From NCBI RefSeq assembly GCF_945859685.1, contig NC_079147.1:132147645-132211644 (forward strand): DNA of 64,000 nt, given 5' to 3'. Below, piece after piece: positions 1 to 11,900 of this stretch. Both the position numbers and the translations under genes were made by a program. Positions within the stretch are counted from its first letter, which is position 1. Each line of letters begins with the position of its first letter. A model generated the notes under the pieces. That model was given only the letters and a program-made list of their open reading frames with translations. It did not search any database and was not told where the DNA came from. The stretch is from Eupeodes corollae (taxonomy: Eukaryota > Arthropoda > Insecta > Diptera > Syrphidae).

Positions 1-1010
1 GAATTTAAAATTTTGACCTGTTGCGACGTTCCTAGTTCCTCACAGTCCAAATAAAAGATTCTAAAAGAAATCCATGTTTGTGCGTTTGTACGTACGTTCG
101 GGAAGCTTTTTTCGCCGTCGAAATTGCAATAACCAGTGGAGATATCTACTCCAAATAAATGTTGGTATATCGATAAAAATGCAGAAAGATGAAGAAAGGT
201 CTCTCAAAACAATTTTGGTTAATATGAAATTTGTCATAAACCTATAACGCTACCGACTCAAATTAAATTTTATATACATAATATTATTCTGACGTGGTGC
301 CAAACTAATAAAATTTGAAAAAAAAAAAAATTGTTTTATAAAACAAAAAAATAATTGTCACCTCGGATATTTTATCATCAAAAATGATTTTGTCTCCAAG
401 TTATTTAATGCAACGATAAATAACCCTTTTGACATCTGGTAAAATTTAGCGAAAGCCATCGAATTGACATTTTTTTCCAAAAAATAAAATTCCAAAAAAA
501 AATTGATTTAAGATATTTCAACTTATACATAAATTTTTCATAAAATTCAGTTTTTTTTTATACAAATTTAAATCTACAAAAAAAATACGCAAAATTGTTA
601 AACAATGATATTCGTTTCTCGATACCGCGTGAAAAAATGAAGATATTGACTACAAAATGATTTCATTCTGTGATTAACTGTTGCTCTTTATATAAGAAAT
701 ACAAACTTTTAAGAAATCTTACTAAAATTGAATGAAGTAAGATTTTGAAATCAAACTATGTATTTCATTATATACAAAATATTGCTGTTTATTTTCAATT
801 ATTTTTTTTTAGAAAAATTTAACTGACAACTTTTTTAATAAAACACGAAAACCTACAAAAACAAACAACTGATTAGAAATGGTTTTTGAATCAAGTATTA
901 TTGACTTGAAATTATTTATCTCACACAAAATATTGTTATAGATATATTGTTAAAGTTTTAAGCAAGTCAATTCGATGGACGGGATAGGAAGTTATTAGTG
1001 TATGGGTCCA
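1..1010 (+). repeat. Copy A of an inverted-arm (foldback-like) AT-rich repeat
   Basis: The first kilobase has no credible ORF. It carries a run of features (a TCTGTGCG-like segment, GTACGTACGTTCGGG, a TCAAGAACCAG-like segment, then a segment near GTCACCTCGGATATTTTATC and AAAAATGATTTTGTCTC) that recurs in the same order at 11.28-13.65 kb. In that second copy the left arm also recurs inverted at the right end, so the family looks like a foldback or long terminal-inverted-repeat DNA element. Here the copy begins at or before the window edge and decays towards position 1000 (GTTTTAAGCAAG, also seen at about 13.65 kb). No transposase was recognised. Limits are approximate. Confidence 0.6.
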
Positions 1011-1082
1011 TCCCAGACTCTTTTTTGTAAATTTATTTTGTTGGCCTATGTTTCACAGCTTTTCAAAATTATTGTTGTGTAT

Positions 1083-2190
1083 AGAAAATAAAATGATCGA
1101 CTGGTTCACACGAACTTGCTCCTGTATGCATAGAGCCTGTTTAAAAAAGTATCTATATAACATCTAAAAATATACCTGTAAAATAAGTTTGTCTTCAAAG
1201 ATATAAATGATTTGTCAAAAAAACCGCGCGATTCATCCCAAGACACAACTCATCCTATAGTTCGTTCAAACCTTTTTCCTTTGGATGGCTTTATTTTAAT
1301 TACATATTAGAAGAACCAGGATGGAAAGTAAATTATCTGAAGATAAGAAAGAGGAAGAACATGTATGTGTAGTTAGACAGGTGCCTTAAACGAATGAAGA
1401 ATAGTTCATTGGCGTGCTCAGTCATGTTTATGATGATAATGAAGGAATGTTATTAGTAGGTAGAAGGTACTTACTACAATCCAATCACATTCCTTCTTTC
1501 CTACAAGGTTTCAGCGCAAACATATAGTTATTACGTTCAGTTTATTCTTTTCTTAAATTTTAAAAGAAACAAGCATACGAACAAGTACAAGAAATTGCTA
1601 TTTATGTGTTTTTTACAGTCAGGCTCTTATGTGTTTTGAATTTTAGTTATGAAGTGAAACGTAAGCAATAATTGTAGAGGTTGTATACGTAACACCTGTA
1701 TAGGTATAATGTGTATACAAACGTTGAAAAAGTGATTCTAATAGAAAACACATATTCTCTTTCTGGTCCGTTTCTTAAACTTCTACTAAGTATTTATTCT
1801 TTTATATAGGCAAAGGCAAACAAAATATGTGTGAAGCAACCTTAATCTTAAAGAATAATATTTTAAAATCATTTATACAAAGGTACCAAGATAATACTTC
1901 TTGATAGACACTTGAAAATAGATTGTTGATTAAATATATCATATTCGTTAATCCGATACAGTGGCGCTACACGGATGGCCATCGTTGGTATTTACAATAA
2001 TTATTGTTATAAAAATACATAAACATGTACCAAATGCATTAATTTGGATAAAAGATAGGAATGTAATTACAATTCTGTCAAAATAATGCGCTCTTTCCGG
2101 CTCATGCACAGTTAATATATTCAAAAAAAAAACTATTTTAAGTTTGTCTTCAAAAATTTAGATGCCATTTTATAAATCAAAAAATTCTTG
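1083..2190 (+). repeat. 1.1 kb dispersed repeat, copy 1
   Basis: This stretch matches, on the opposite strand, 38310-39520. Shared landmarks in order are ACGAACTTGCTCCTGTAT, AAATAAGTTTGTCTTCAAAG, AACCGCGCGAT, the segment around ACATTCCTTC, and AAATATTTATTCTTTTATA-like sequence. The motif AAGTTTGTCTTCAAA occurs near both ends in direct orientation (about 1189 and 2141). Copy 1 has about 110 extra bases near 1965-2085 that copy 2 lacks. No coding potential was seen. The partner copy abuts a Tc1 transposase relic, so this may be a non-coding part of a Tc1-type element. Confidence 0.65.
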
Positions 2191-2199
2191 ATTTTTCAA

Positions 2200-2600
2200 T
2201 TTTTTTTTTTGAAAATGGTTAGAGCGGTTTTTTTAAAATTAATTTTGTATGTATACAATTTTTTAATATTGGTCTAAAAATGTTTTTGGTATGCAGTTGT
2301 TTAGTGATTGTAAATATACGCCCAACATTTGAATTTCGTAAAAAATTTTAAACCGTTTTTGAGGTATAGAATTTTGAAAAAAAAATTCAATATTTTTTTA
2401 AAAATCCAAAAAATAAAAAAATTCACTTTTGATAATCAAATATTGTTAGGGCAATATAAGAGCTTATTGAAAAAAAATCAGTTTATACGTTGCTCAGAAA
2501 ATTATAGCGGTACCTTTCCTGGGCAAAACAAAAATATGTTTTTCTTATTAAAAGAAGCCAAGTTACAAAAATTAAATTTTAAAGAAAATTAAAAAAAACT
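2200..2600. other. AT-rich non-coding stretch
   Basis: Very A/T-rich sequence with long A and T runs. The 87-codon open frame at 2329-2592 is almost entirely Lys, Asn, Phe and Ile and has no recognisable domain. I see no gene here. Confidence 0.5.
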
Positions 2601-2930
2601 ATCTGTTTGTTTTTGAGAAAATTCGAAATATCGTTTTTTGACCAAAAAAATTGTATGGGGGCCACTGTTAGTTTTGATCTTAAAAAAAAAAATGAAAAAA
2701 ACGATTAACACGAATCTGCTCAAAAAAGTTTGAACTCAATCGACCTAATGGTTTAGATTGTAAAAGCGCGGACAGACAGTCAAAACAAACCAAACGGAAT
2801 CGCGGCACCCACTTTTTTCGACTTGTCTACCATCGTAATATCATGTTTGATTAAAATCTCGAGTTCGAAATTTTGCACGAATTCAAAACTTGCCATATAT
2901 GTACATAGTTCCGTTATGTCGCAGGTAAAA
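2600..2930 (+). repeat. Dispersed repeat family B, copy 1
   Basis: The segment with TTGTATGGGGGCCACTGTTA, then CGACTTGTCTACCATCGTAA, then a region ending near TTATGTCGCAGG recurs inverted at 53690-53890, where the complements of the last two landmarks appear in the matching order. It is an old interspersed repeat with no ORF, and its element class is unknown. Confidence 0.55.
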
Positions 2931-3519
2931 ATTATCATGGTGTGAATATCTTTGTACGTTCTTAAAATATTCTAATCAAAAAAAAAATATTGCAGCTTGA
3001 AATTGTTGGTATTGTCCCTTGCTGTTAATTTTTCTTTTTTTGAAGTAATTTTTTGTGCGAAGCAAATTTATGAAATACAGGAAAACAAACGAACGTTAAA
3101 GATACTTTTTCGATATTTTTATATCATTCGTGTTCTAGTTATGTTTTATTTTATTTTTACATCACACATCACAGTGTTCTTCTGATACATTTAAGTTCAA
3201 CCAAGACCAAGTGTAAGTGCATATCAAGGTATATATATGTACCAACCAGATAAAGTACGTTGAAATTGGTTAAAGCGGCAACGAAGAGGCTGGACAAACA
3301 ATGAGGCTTGTGTAAAGTTAGTGTTAGAGTTGATGTAACGGGATTTGTTTTTCTTCCTTCGTACTCATGTAAGTGCTGTGAAGATCTAAAATCTTTGCAT
3401 CCTGAAATTACAAGATTGTATTTAAAGTAATTGAAGAAAGAATATGAACACTGCAAATAATTTGTTTAAAAGTAAACTCAAGGATAAAGGAAACTGAAAA
3501 TAAAGGGTGATTAAATTTT

Positions 3520-4050
3520 AAGGCCCGATGTTGAACATGAACCGTATCAAACGTCAAGTTTTTTTCTGTATTTCATTTTACATGTCTCAGTTTTTGACTA
3601 TTTCAATTTAAACCATTGAATCGAGCAACGGATTAAAGTTATTCAGGCTTAATATGAAAATGAATATCGTGCGCTTTAAGATTTGTTCGGTCAAATTATT
3701 CGGCAACAATTTGAGCAAACCGGGTCTGTAGAAGATTTGAAAACACCAATGCATCCTCCATCTGCAGAAAATATTGCTGCTGTTCTAGTTAGTGAGGCTG
3801 AAGAGTCGTTCACCCAACTCGTCGTCGTGTCAACCAATTGCACCTCTCATTGTTGATGAACATTATGCATTAAGACTTGCATTTATACGCTTACTAGGTG
3901 GAATTGACTCAAAAACTAAAGCCTCTTAACCTATCAAGCGTCGTCAATGGTCAGAATGTTAGATATTTTAGTGAAATAGTTTTAAGATAGTTCAAAAAGG
4001 ATTTTAAATATTTGAGTTATTTGGAAAGTTCAAAATTAAAGCAATATGTA
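3520..4050 (+). mobile_element. Degenerate Tc3/mariner-like transposase, N-terminal part
   Basis: Frame-shifted translation gives recognisable pieces of the DNA-binding half of a Tc3-like transposase: ...RQQFEQTGSVEDLKTP followed by SAENIAAV. These match the usual 'F..TGSV.D....G R....ENIAAV' linker between the paired helix-turn-helix domains. The following part (QPIAPLIVDEHYALRL-like) is broken by stops. No catalytic DDE residues are visible, so the copy is truncated and dead. The same family recurs at 61.3-61.9 kb, and its C-terminal end at 35.7 kb. Confidence 0.6.
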
Positions 4051-4539
4051 ACAAAGCTTCAGGTGGATAGTTTGTGACGACAGCAACCAAATAAAAAAAA
4101 ACTATTCCTTTATAACCTTCATGTGGATATAAACTTATCTGTTTTGCCACCTGTAACCAAATATGTAATTTGTACTTTTTTGTTTTAAATGAACATTTGT
4201 GTAAATTTTAAATTCTTTTGACAGACATTTTGTCTACAAAGAAAAGTAAAGGAAAACTGCGACATAACTCTTATTTTCTCTTTTATAACAATTTTACTTC
4301 ATTTTACTTTACTTTTGAATGAAATGTGCCTGGATTGTGGCACAAGGCACACGGTATAAATTTCATATCAAATATGTGTACATATGTATATGTATGTACG
4401 TTAATTTGCCTTGTAACTATAATTTCCATTGCCAATTAAATGTTTTTGAGATAGATTTCGAATGTTTTGCAATGTCAATTCGAAAAGGAGAATGGCCACT
4501 GTCCGTACATGTGTGAAGAAAGTGCAAACACCCATAATA

Positions 4540-4793
4540 TTAAAACCAAATGAAAGCTTATGTTTTTCTTAATATACATGATTAATATTTTAAAAATCGG
4601 TTTGGGAAATTTGGAGATATTTGAGCTTGAAGTTGAAATAGTAAAAATCAAGAAAATCATATTTTTTGCCATATCAGTATATAACTCTTTTACTCCCCCA
4701 AATTTAAGCTCCAATATCTCAAAATGTCACGAACGGATTTTGAAAATATTAATCATGTATATTTAACAAAACATCAGCTTTAATTTTGTACCC
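4540..4793. repeat. Inverted repeat with about 90-bp arms (hairpin or MITE-like)
   Basis: The left arm (about 4545-4632) and right arm (about 4702-4790) are imperfect reverse complements around a loop of about 70 bp. Both arms read ATATACATGATTAATATTTT, followed by a GGAGATATTTGAGCTT / GAGATATTGGAGCTTA pair, and both outer parts contain AAGCTTATG / AAGCTGATG. The ORFs called on either strand here are by-products of the palindrome. It lies immediately upstream of the first recognised guanylate cyclase exon and is therefore probably intronic. Confidence 0.6.
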
Positions 4794-4852
4794 ATTTCAA
4801 TATTTCGAAACTACATGCATACAACGTTGTCATTGAATTTTCTTTCTTTCAG

Positions 4853-5960
4853 ATAGGAATTGGGGTCTTCCACTAACTATAGCTGCTAATCTTCACATAC
4901 CATACAGAATTAAAATTGGTGAAAGTGATGCCCAAGACTTAACAATGAATGATGTACCTGGAAAAGGTAACATTTAATATGAACTTAAGCTTCAATTTCT
5001 ACCTTAGTTTTCCTCAATAGTTATAATCGTGACAGCAGATATGAACGATCCTTCCACCCTCCAAATACTTACTCGCTTTGAATTACTCATCCACACTAAG
5101 GTGCTTTTAATCGACATTATTGCAACGTCCTTTAATGCTGAAAATAAATTCTACAAGAATCTGTCTCTGATAAAATCCACCTCAAAATTGATGTCCAATT
5201 TACTTCTACTCACTGTACTAAGTGATAAGTACCGTCATTTTCTGAATGTAGCATTTGATGATGATCGCATCGGTACCGTTCAAACCTATCATCAGATTCG
5301 CCGGTGGCAGCAACAAATACAGCACACAGGCACTGATCTAAGTATCCTCCCAGAAAATGTTGATTGGCCGATGCGATTGGACCGTTCCATTCAATTGGAG
5401 CAACTTAACCTGCCATTCCAATGTGAAAACACATCTGTAACATTGCAAAAGATCACACAAGTCTGCAACGATATTGAGGAGTTCGTGCAACAATGTGGTG
5501 TGGCAAATCAAACCCAACCCAGAATACAAATAAAAGAATTATGCAACTCTACCAATGTTCAACTACCACGGACTGAAGCGAGAATATCAATATTGCGGAA
5601 TTTCATAGATTTCTTCCATTTTTATGATTTCATCATTTCAAATGCAGCACGAGGATCAACAGCGGATTCCGTACAATTTCCCAAATACGATTTCCTTGTG
5701 TTAGATATTGTGCGAAGTTCAGTGAATAAGACTGCCAGTCCATATGAATTCAAATGGAGACCACTACTCATTTTGGAACAACATGAAATTAATCTGACGT
5801 TCATTACACACTCCATATTGCCAGGATACAATGATTGGTTGTCAGAGAAGACGTCACAATTTTGGCATTGCGGCACGATATGCTGGACTATATTGGCTGT
5901 GTGCTTCGTATTTCTTTTGTGCATTGTTTTGGCGAGTGTTGCCGCTGGAATCACTTTAAG
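4853..5960 (+). CDS. Receptor guanylate cyclase: ectodomain and transmembrane exons
   Basis: Exon 4853-4966 reads RNWGLPLTIAANLHIPYRIK and ends in phase 1 before a 54-bp intron. Exon 5021-5960 continues VIIVTADMNDPS and encodes a mostly helical extracellular region with potential N-glycosylation sites (NTS, NST, NKT, NLT). It ends in a strongly hydrophobic membrane segment at about 5870-5956 (WTILAVCFVFLLCIVLASVA). The exon stops in phase 2 (AG|GTAATT). The ectodomain does not look like the natriuretic-peptide-receptor (periplasmic-binding) fold. Its helical character raises the possibility of a nitrate-sensor-like or unassigned sensor domain, which is inference only. Confidence 0.85.
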
Positions 5961-8900
5961 GTAATTATTTTATTAAATCTGAATTAAGATTAAGTTTTAT
6001 AGTTGAAAGCACGTTGTGCTTGAACTCTGGAAATAATAATAATAATAGTAATAGTGTTTGCAATGCCACACAAACCTCTTATACGATTTGTGGTTCAAAT
6101 TTGATAAAGTGCATGAAGTAGCTTAGGTTAGGTTAGGTTAAAGTGTCTGTCCGTGATGAAGTATGACACACTTAGGCCAGTTTAATTCCCAATTGTGATA
6201 GCACATGAATCTTGAGGCTTTCTTCTAGGCTCAATTGAATCAGTTTGAGTACCTTACGAAACGTGAGAGGCTGATTATACAAATATGATTTAAATCGTTA
6301 TAGACGAATTCTTCTAGGTAATACCTGCATTTTTGAGTTATTGCATAGAATGTACAAAGAAGGTTAAGAACTGTTTCCTTCTCTTCCTCATCCATACAAC
6401 TTCTGCAAAAGTCATTTGAGAATACGCCGAGCAGCGTGGCGTGCTTTCCCATTAGACAGTTACTTCTTGTTTTACTTATGATGTCAATAATTTAGGTTAT
6501 GTTGCGAATATCTTCATTTCGTACCTTTTGGCTTGGTCGTATATTCAGAATTTTCCTAGCTAGGGAAGTGGTTCTTACAGACAAGCTCATTGTCTGTAGT
6601 CCGTGCGTGATAAGGAACGGTAGAATAGTAGATTCGAAAATATATTTCATTGCGTCTGCACTTTGGGGCAATTTTAAAATATGTTTAATGCTCCAGGATT
6701 GTTTCCATATAGTCCATAATTTTTACACAAGGTAGCAAGTTCCGTCAACATGCCTTGTATTTAGGTTTTTTCTTTTTGATTGTCCAATTGTATCCTTTAT
6801 AATGTTTTCATTAAATTTCTCGAATATCTTTCGTTATTTTATATCTTATAGTTTTTCTGAGTTCGCTTAGCTCTATTATTTCTTGGTTAATTAGTTGTGG
6901 TTTTGGTCTTAAGGTTTCTCTTTTAAAAATAAGAGCTTTGGTTTCGTCTGATAGTTTTTCGTTGGAAGTCTTTGTGTTCATTGTTGAAATTTTTGTTGTA
7001 GTCTTTATAATATTTTCTACATTTTCATATTTATTTTGAAGGTCATTATTAGTGTTTGACTGTTTTGAAAAGCTGATTGATCGTGGCCTTCATATTGTCG
7101 ATATACAATATACATAGGTAATCATTTTTTAATCAGGAACTATTTTAGGGATAGAGAAAATTTGTCGATTTCTTCTTAATACTCTATCGTCTACTTCAAT
7201 CGTCTATTGCTGTCAAAATGTTTATTATTAAGGACAGTTATGTCTTGGATAGTTTCAATTTGGTTCGTGAGGATGAGGCATATTTCGTTTTTATTTTTAC
7301 CACACCCATTTCCTGCTATCTGTCTATTTGAAGATTGAGTTTCCAAATTTAAAATTCATTTCTTTCATTTCTTGATCTACGAGTATATCCATGAGGACGT
7401 ATAGCTTAGTTTTCTTCTTCAGTCAATATTTTTTAAAGTTTTGCATTAAAATTTCCCATTAAGTACATTTACTCTGATTTGTTTATACATATTGAATGTT
7501 TCTTCTAGAATGTTGTAAAATTTAATAATTTCTTCGTCATCGGCTTTTTCTATCAATGCGTATACTTGTATTACAGTATACTTATGGAATTGGATGTTAA
7601 TTATTTTGTCTTTAGTTCTTTTTTGATCAGAAATACTACCCGATAGTGTCTTTTAGTTACTCTTATGTAGTAGAAAATATCGTTGTCGTTATTTATTATT
7701 CTTTGTCCGAGAAGTCTTATTTCGGCTAGTTCTATTATATCCAAGTTTATGTTTTTCAAAGCTTGTCTTAATTCGTCCTTTTTTAGTCTGAAGAAAGTGT
7801 CCTGACATTAAAAGTACACATTTTTAGTGTATTTTGTTGATTTGTAATTGTTATGTTCTCTGCTTATTTTTGTATGGCGAGTATTGACGTAGTCTTCCAA
7901 CGATGATTGGTCGTCATATTTAACGTTATGGTTTATTTGAACAGCATCATTTCGTTCTGAATTCTTTTCCCAAATTGGATTTAAGTTATTACATGGTTCT
8001 TTCCTTTGCTGATTCATATGCCATGCACTTTACGAAAATTAAAAATAAAATCGCACCCTGATATCACATCCAAAAATATCCTTCAAAGGAGCCATAGTTA
8101 AAAACACAATTTTAAATAGTTAACTAACTCATTTAACTTTAAAAAAATGATATATGATCAGATCATAGATTGAGTCTGAATAATTGAATGTCGGCGTCAA
8201 AAATAAATCTGAACAATATTGTTCTTTGCTGAATTCTTCCGTAATAAAATTCCCGAGTTTTTCAAAGGTAATTAGGACCAAAATGAGTGAACAAAAAATT
8301 ATTCAATTATTAAATCAAAACGTTGTTTTTGTGCCACCCTGGGTAAAAAGGTTTGATTAAAAAATTGAATAATCACATCCCCTTAAATGAACTTTAAAAA
8401 TGGAGGGTTATTAACATCCCATATAAAGATTCAAATGTCATAGTTCTCAACTACATATACACTATATGTAATGTATAAAAATAATGATTTAGTTTGTAGC
8501 ACTCCAAACTTTTAATGCAAGATAGGTTAATTTAAAGAGTCCTCCAGTCCCTTGCACTGCATACTGTTCCAACATCTAAAAAGGTGAAGCTGAGGTTTCT
8601 ACCGAATATGTACAATCTCTTGTCCCTTCCTGACGACACGTCCACCAACCCAATTAACATTCTAACGACAGAATTATCAAGTTGTTTGCATGTAGGTGGT
8701 TTTACGCATACGAACGACCACATTTATTAGGTTCCTCTGAAATAGAAATAAAGAAATTCCATGTTGTACATACATACATCATTATGAAAATTAATTAATT
8801 GTATTTGGCTCCTCTTTTTTCTTTTATGTGTTTATTTAAATGGAAGGGATACTTAAGCTCATTAGCTGAATCCGTGATGTTTGTTACATAGTTTGTTGTA

Positions 8901-11900
8901 ATTAAAGCTTCTTTAAACAAACATTCAGGAAACAAATTTCATATAGTTATCTTTATTTTATTTTGGAGTCAAAAAAATATCCAATAAATTCGAGGATTAT
9001 TATATAAATAAGACCTTACTTTAAAATTTGCAAGGCACTGTTGCCACTGGTTTTCAATGCTTGATAAATACAGCATAGGATTTTTCAAAAGATTTTAAGA
9101 GACTCGATCGGAAAAGGACATGGAAGTCATAGGCATTGTACTGCTCAAAAGCTCGAAGAATATGTCTTTGGTGTCTCCATCTTTCTCCACTGTTCGGACA
9201 TCCGCTCTATGAAGTCTGATGTTGCCAAATTAAGCCTTGATGCAAATTGTCGTGATGCGCTCGCTCAAAGTGTTAAGACCCAAGATTTTTTGCCTGAGTC
9301 TAGTTTCAACAAAAAATCCACACACTAATAGACGCTGCCTTTATTCTCTGTAGCAGTCGCCTTAGTATACATCGCAGTCTTTTAGTCTGCATTTGCATTT
9401 TGTTTGCTCGGTTCGCCATCATTAAAATCCGTCCGTATATGAAGCTTGTTGGTGCTTCGCAACGTGGTTAAGAAGTCACAACGGCACAACCCCCAACCTG
9501 GAGGGCTAGATTCTTAGCATAACTCCAAGGACGGAAGGAATGTCTTAAAAGTCCTATATGGTGTAGTTTAACCTTACTGGAACTGTAGAGGACACCGTTG
9601 ATTCCGTTTCGGGAATTCTTCCGCTGGCGTCTGGATAAGGAGTGGAAACACCTCACCCCCCTCTGTAGTTTGTTGCCCCCAACAACTTTCCACTGGGGTT
9701 AGAACCCAATTCAGAGGTACCAGACACATTACCTACTATTTTGTAATACATTTTTTTTAAAAACGTTTTCAATTAATAAAATATGAGAAAAGATTAAGAT
9801 TAAATTAAAGAAGTTATTTTCTAGCTCAATTATTTGTGTTTTGATTAAATGTTTTCAACTAATTTTCTTCTTTTATTGTTTAAAAAAACTTGGTTTACTC
9901 TTTCTCTCTCCCTCTACCTTCGTCAGAGTTTTGATTACATAAACTTGTTTACAAAGATTGAACAAAAGTTTATAAAAACAAAATAAAAGCCACTATCATC
10001 TACGAAAACTCCTACTCCATTTGAATCACAATGATTATGTAACCATAAACTTAATAGAAGCTCGTTCAGTTAATCTTTCGAATAACCTTATTTTGCTTTC
10101 ATCTCCTTTCCCGTTTCAATTTGCAGAAATTATTTACTCCGGAAGCGACTTTCTAAAGGACCAAATAAAATTGTCCTGTCGGCAAGTGACTTTGTGTTTC
10201 CGGTCGATTCTAGAAGAGTAAGTTTAAAGTCCAATCAGTATATGTATGTACAGTACAAGTAGTACTTATGTACCTACATTTTACTATACATATACCATAG
10301 TTTGAAGTCACTTGAATGCATATAAAAATATTGTGTACATTTTATCTATGTTTGGTTTCGTTACAGGTGGATGAGGGTATCGAAGCAATGCTGTGTTGTT
10401 GGTTGCAACAACTTCAAGAGTTCGGTGGACCCGAAGTCGATAAACCAGATTTACTCAAAGGATCAATTGGGTCTTTGAAAAACTTTGGTCTTGCATTGGC
10501 TGGTACCAGTGGAACAGGAGGTGGTGGTGGTGGTGGTAGTCTTGGGGGAGGTGTTGGTGCCACAAATACTACATCTGTAGGTGGCGGAGCAAAAAATACA
10601 TCTGGATCAGGTAGTTTGGCACGACACAATACAGGACTTTTGGATATGAGAGCAAGATATAATGGTGACCTTGTGCAACTCAAAGAAATAACTATGAATT
10701 GTTCCGCTGAGTTAAAATCGAAAGCAATGGATTTGATGGTAATGGAGCATGGACTGAGACATGAAAATGTAAATCCATTGATAGGTAAGAACGAAAATAC
10801 AGTATGAACATTAAAGTAAAGTTAATATTTTGAAGGGAAAAGATTTTCAAAATTTATAAGAATCATGTATTTGAATAAGATTTAGGTTTCCTAAGACTGT
10901 GGAATGAAAAGGAAATTGATATTCTCTTATAAAAGTCGGAACATTATACTTAACCTACTTTCTAAACCTTTGGACATATGCAAACAAAATAAGATTAAAA
11001 ACTTTTTGAAAATAAGTTCAATTTTCGAAAAATGTTAAGGTCCCATAAATTCGTGTAGTTGAAATTGTAACTATTCCAAAAATTGTTTCTATTCCAAAAA
11101 CGAATAGTATAATAATATATTTAGTAACAGACTGATGGCTTTAATACTAAATAAAAAATAAAATATATTTAGTAATTTGAAATTTAAAATGAAAAGGTTA
11201 CAGCCTTCTCCAGGTAAAAGCATTTTTAGCATAGGAAGCAATTGTAATCAGTATAATTTTTCTAATTCAAAATGCCAACATTTCTTGAAGTTTCGAGGTT
11301 CCTAGAATCTGAATAAATTTTTTTAGAGATATGTCTGTGCGTGTGTGTGTACGTTCGGGAGACATATTTCGTCGTCCATATCTCAAGAACCAGTAGAGTT
11401 ATCGAATGCAAATAAATTTTGTTATCCAGAGAATGATAAAAAATAATAAAAAATTAAAAAAACAACAAAATTTTGGTTAACCCAAAATATGCCACGAACT
11501 TGTAACTTGAATTAAATTGTATATTATATTAGCAAGTTGCTACGCCAACAACGAAAATAAATTTGAAAAACAAGTTAAAAGAACAAATATTCAATTCATT
11601 TTAAGCCATTTTATTTATTTTGAAAAAATTGCAAAGATTAGTTTCCATTAAATATTTATTAAAGTCTGGTGCATAGACCAATAAATTAGAAGGCTTTCCG
11701 ACACGAGAGCAAGCCACATAGAGATATACATGTTAGAAGCATGGATTCTTCAAATGTAATCCACACACTTGTAACGATTGTCCTTGTGCTTGAATGACGA
11801 AATAGAACCGATGATTTAAGACCTGCATTAAGTTCATCAACGGGTGTTCAACGTAGGTTATTGGGCAGTATTTTTCGAAAATCACCATACAATAAAATGA

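Noticed and set aside
2997..3185. 62-codon frame with a signal-peptide-like start, possible 5' exon of the cyclase
   Set aside because: It begins at TTG rather than ATG, has no donor matching the phase of exon 4853-4966, and lies in repeat-rich sequence.
5338..5954. Minus-strand frames opposite the cyclase ectodomain exon
   Set aside because: Shadows of a phase-verified coding exon.
6123..6140. Interstitial telomere block
   Set aside because: Only about three and a half units, located exactly where a LINE 3' tail is expected.
10021..10221. 66-codon plus-strand frame over the juxtamembrane exon
   Set aside because: Wrong frame. The phase from the preceding and following exons selects the frame reading RNYLLRKRLSKGPNK between splice sites 10126/10127 and 10217/10218.
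10414..10683. Minus-strand 89-codon Pro-rich frame
   Set aside because: Antisense shadow of the Gly-rich coding stretch of the guanylate cyclase.
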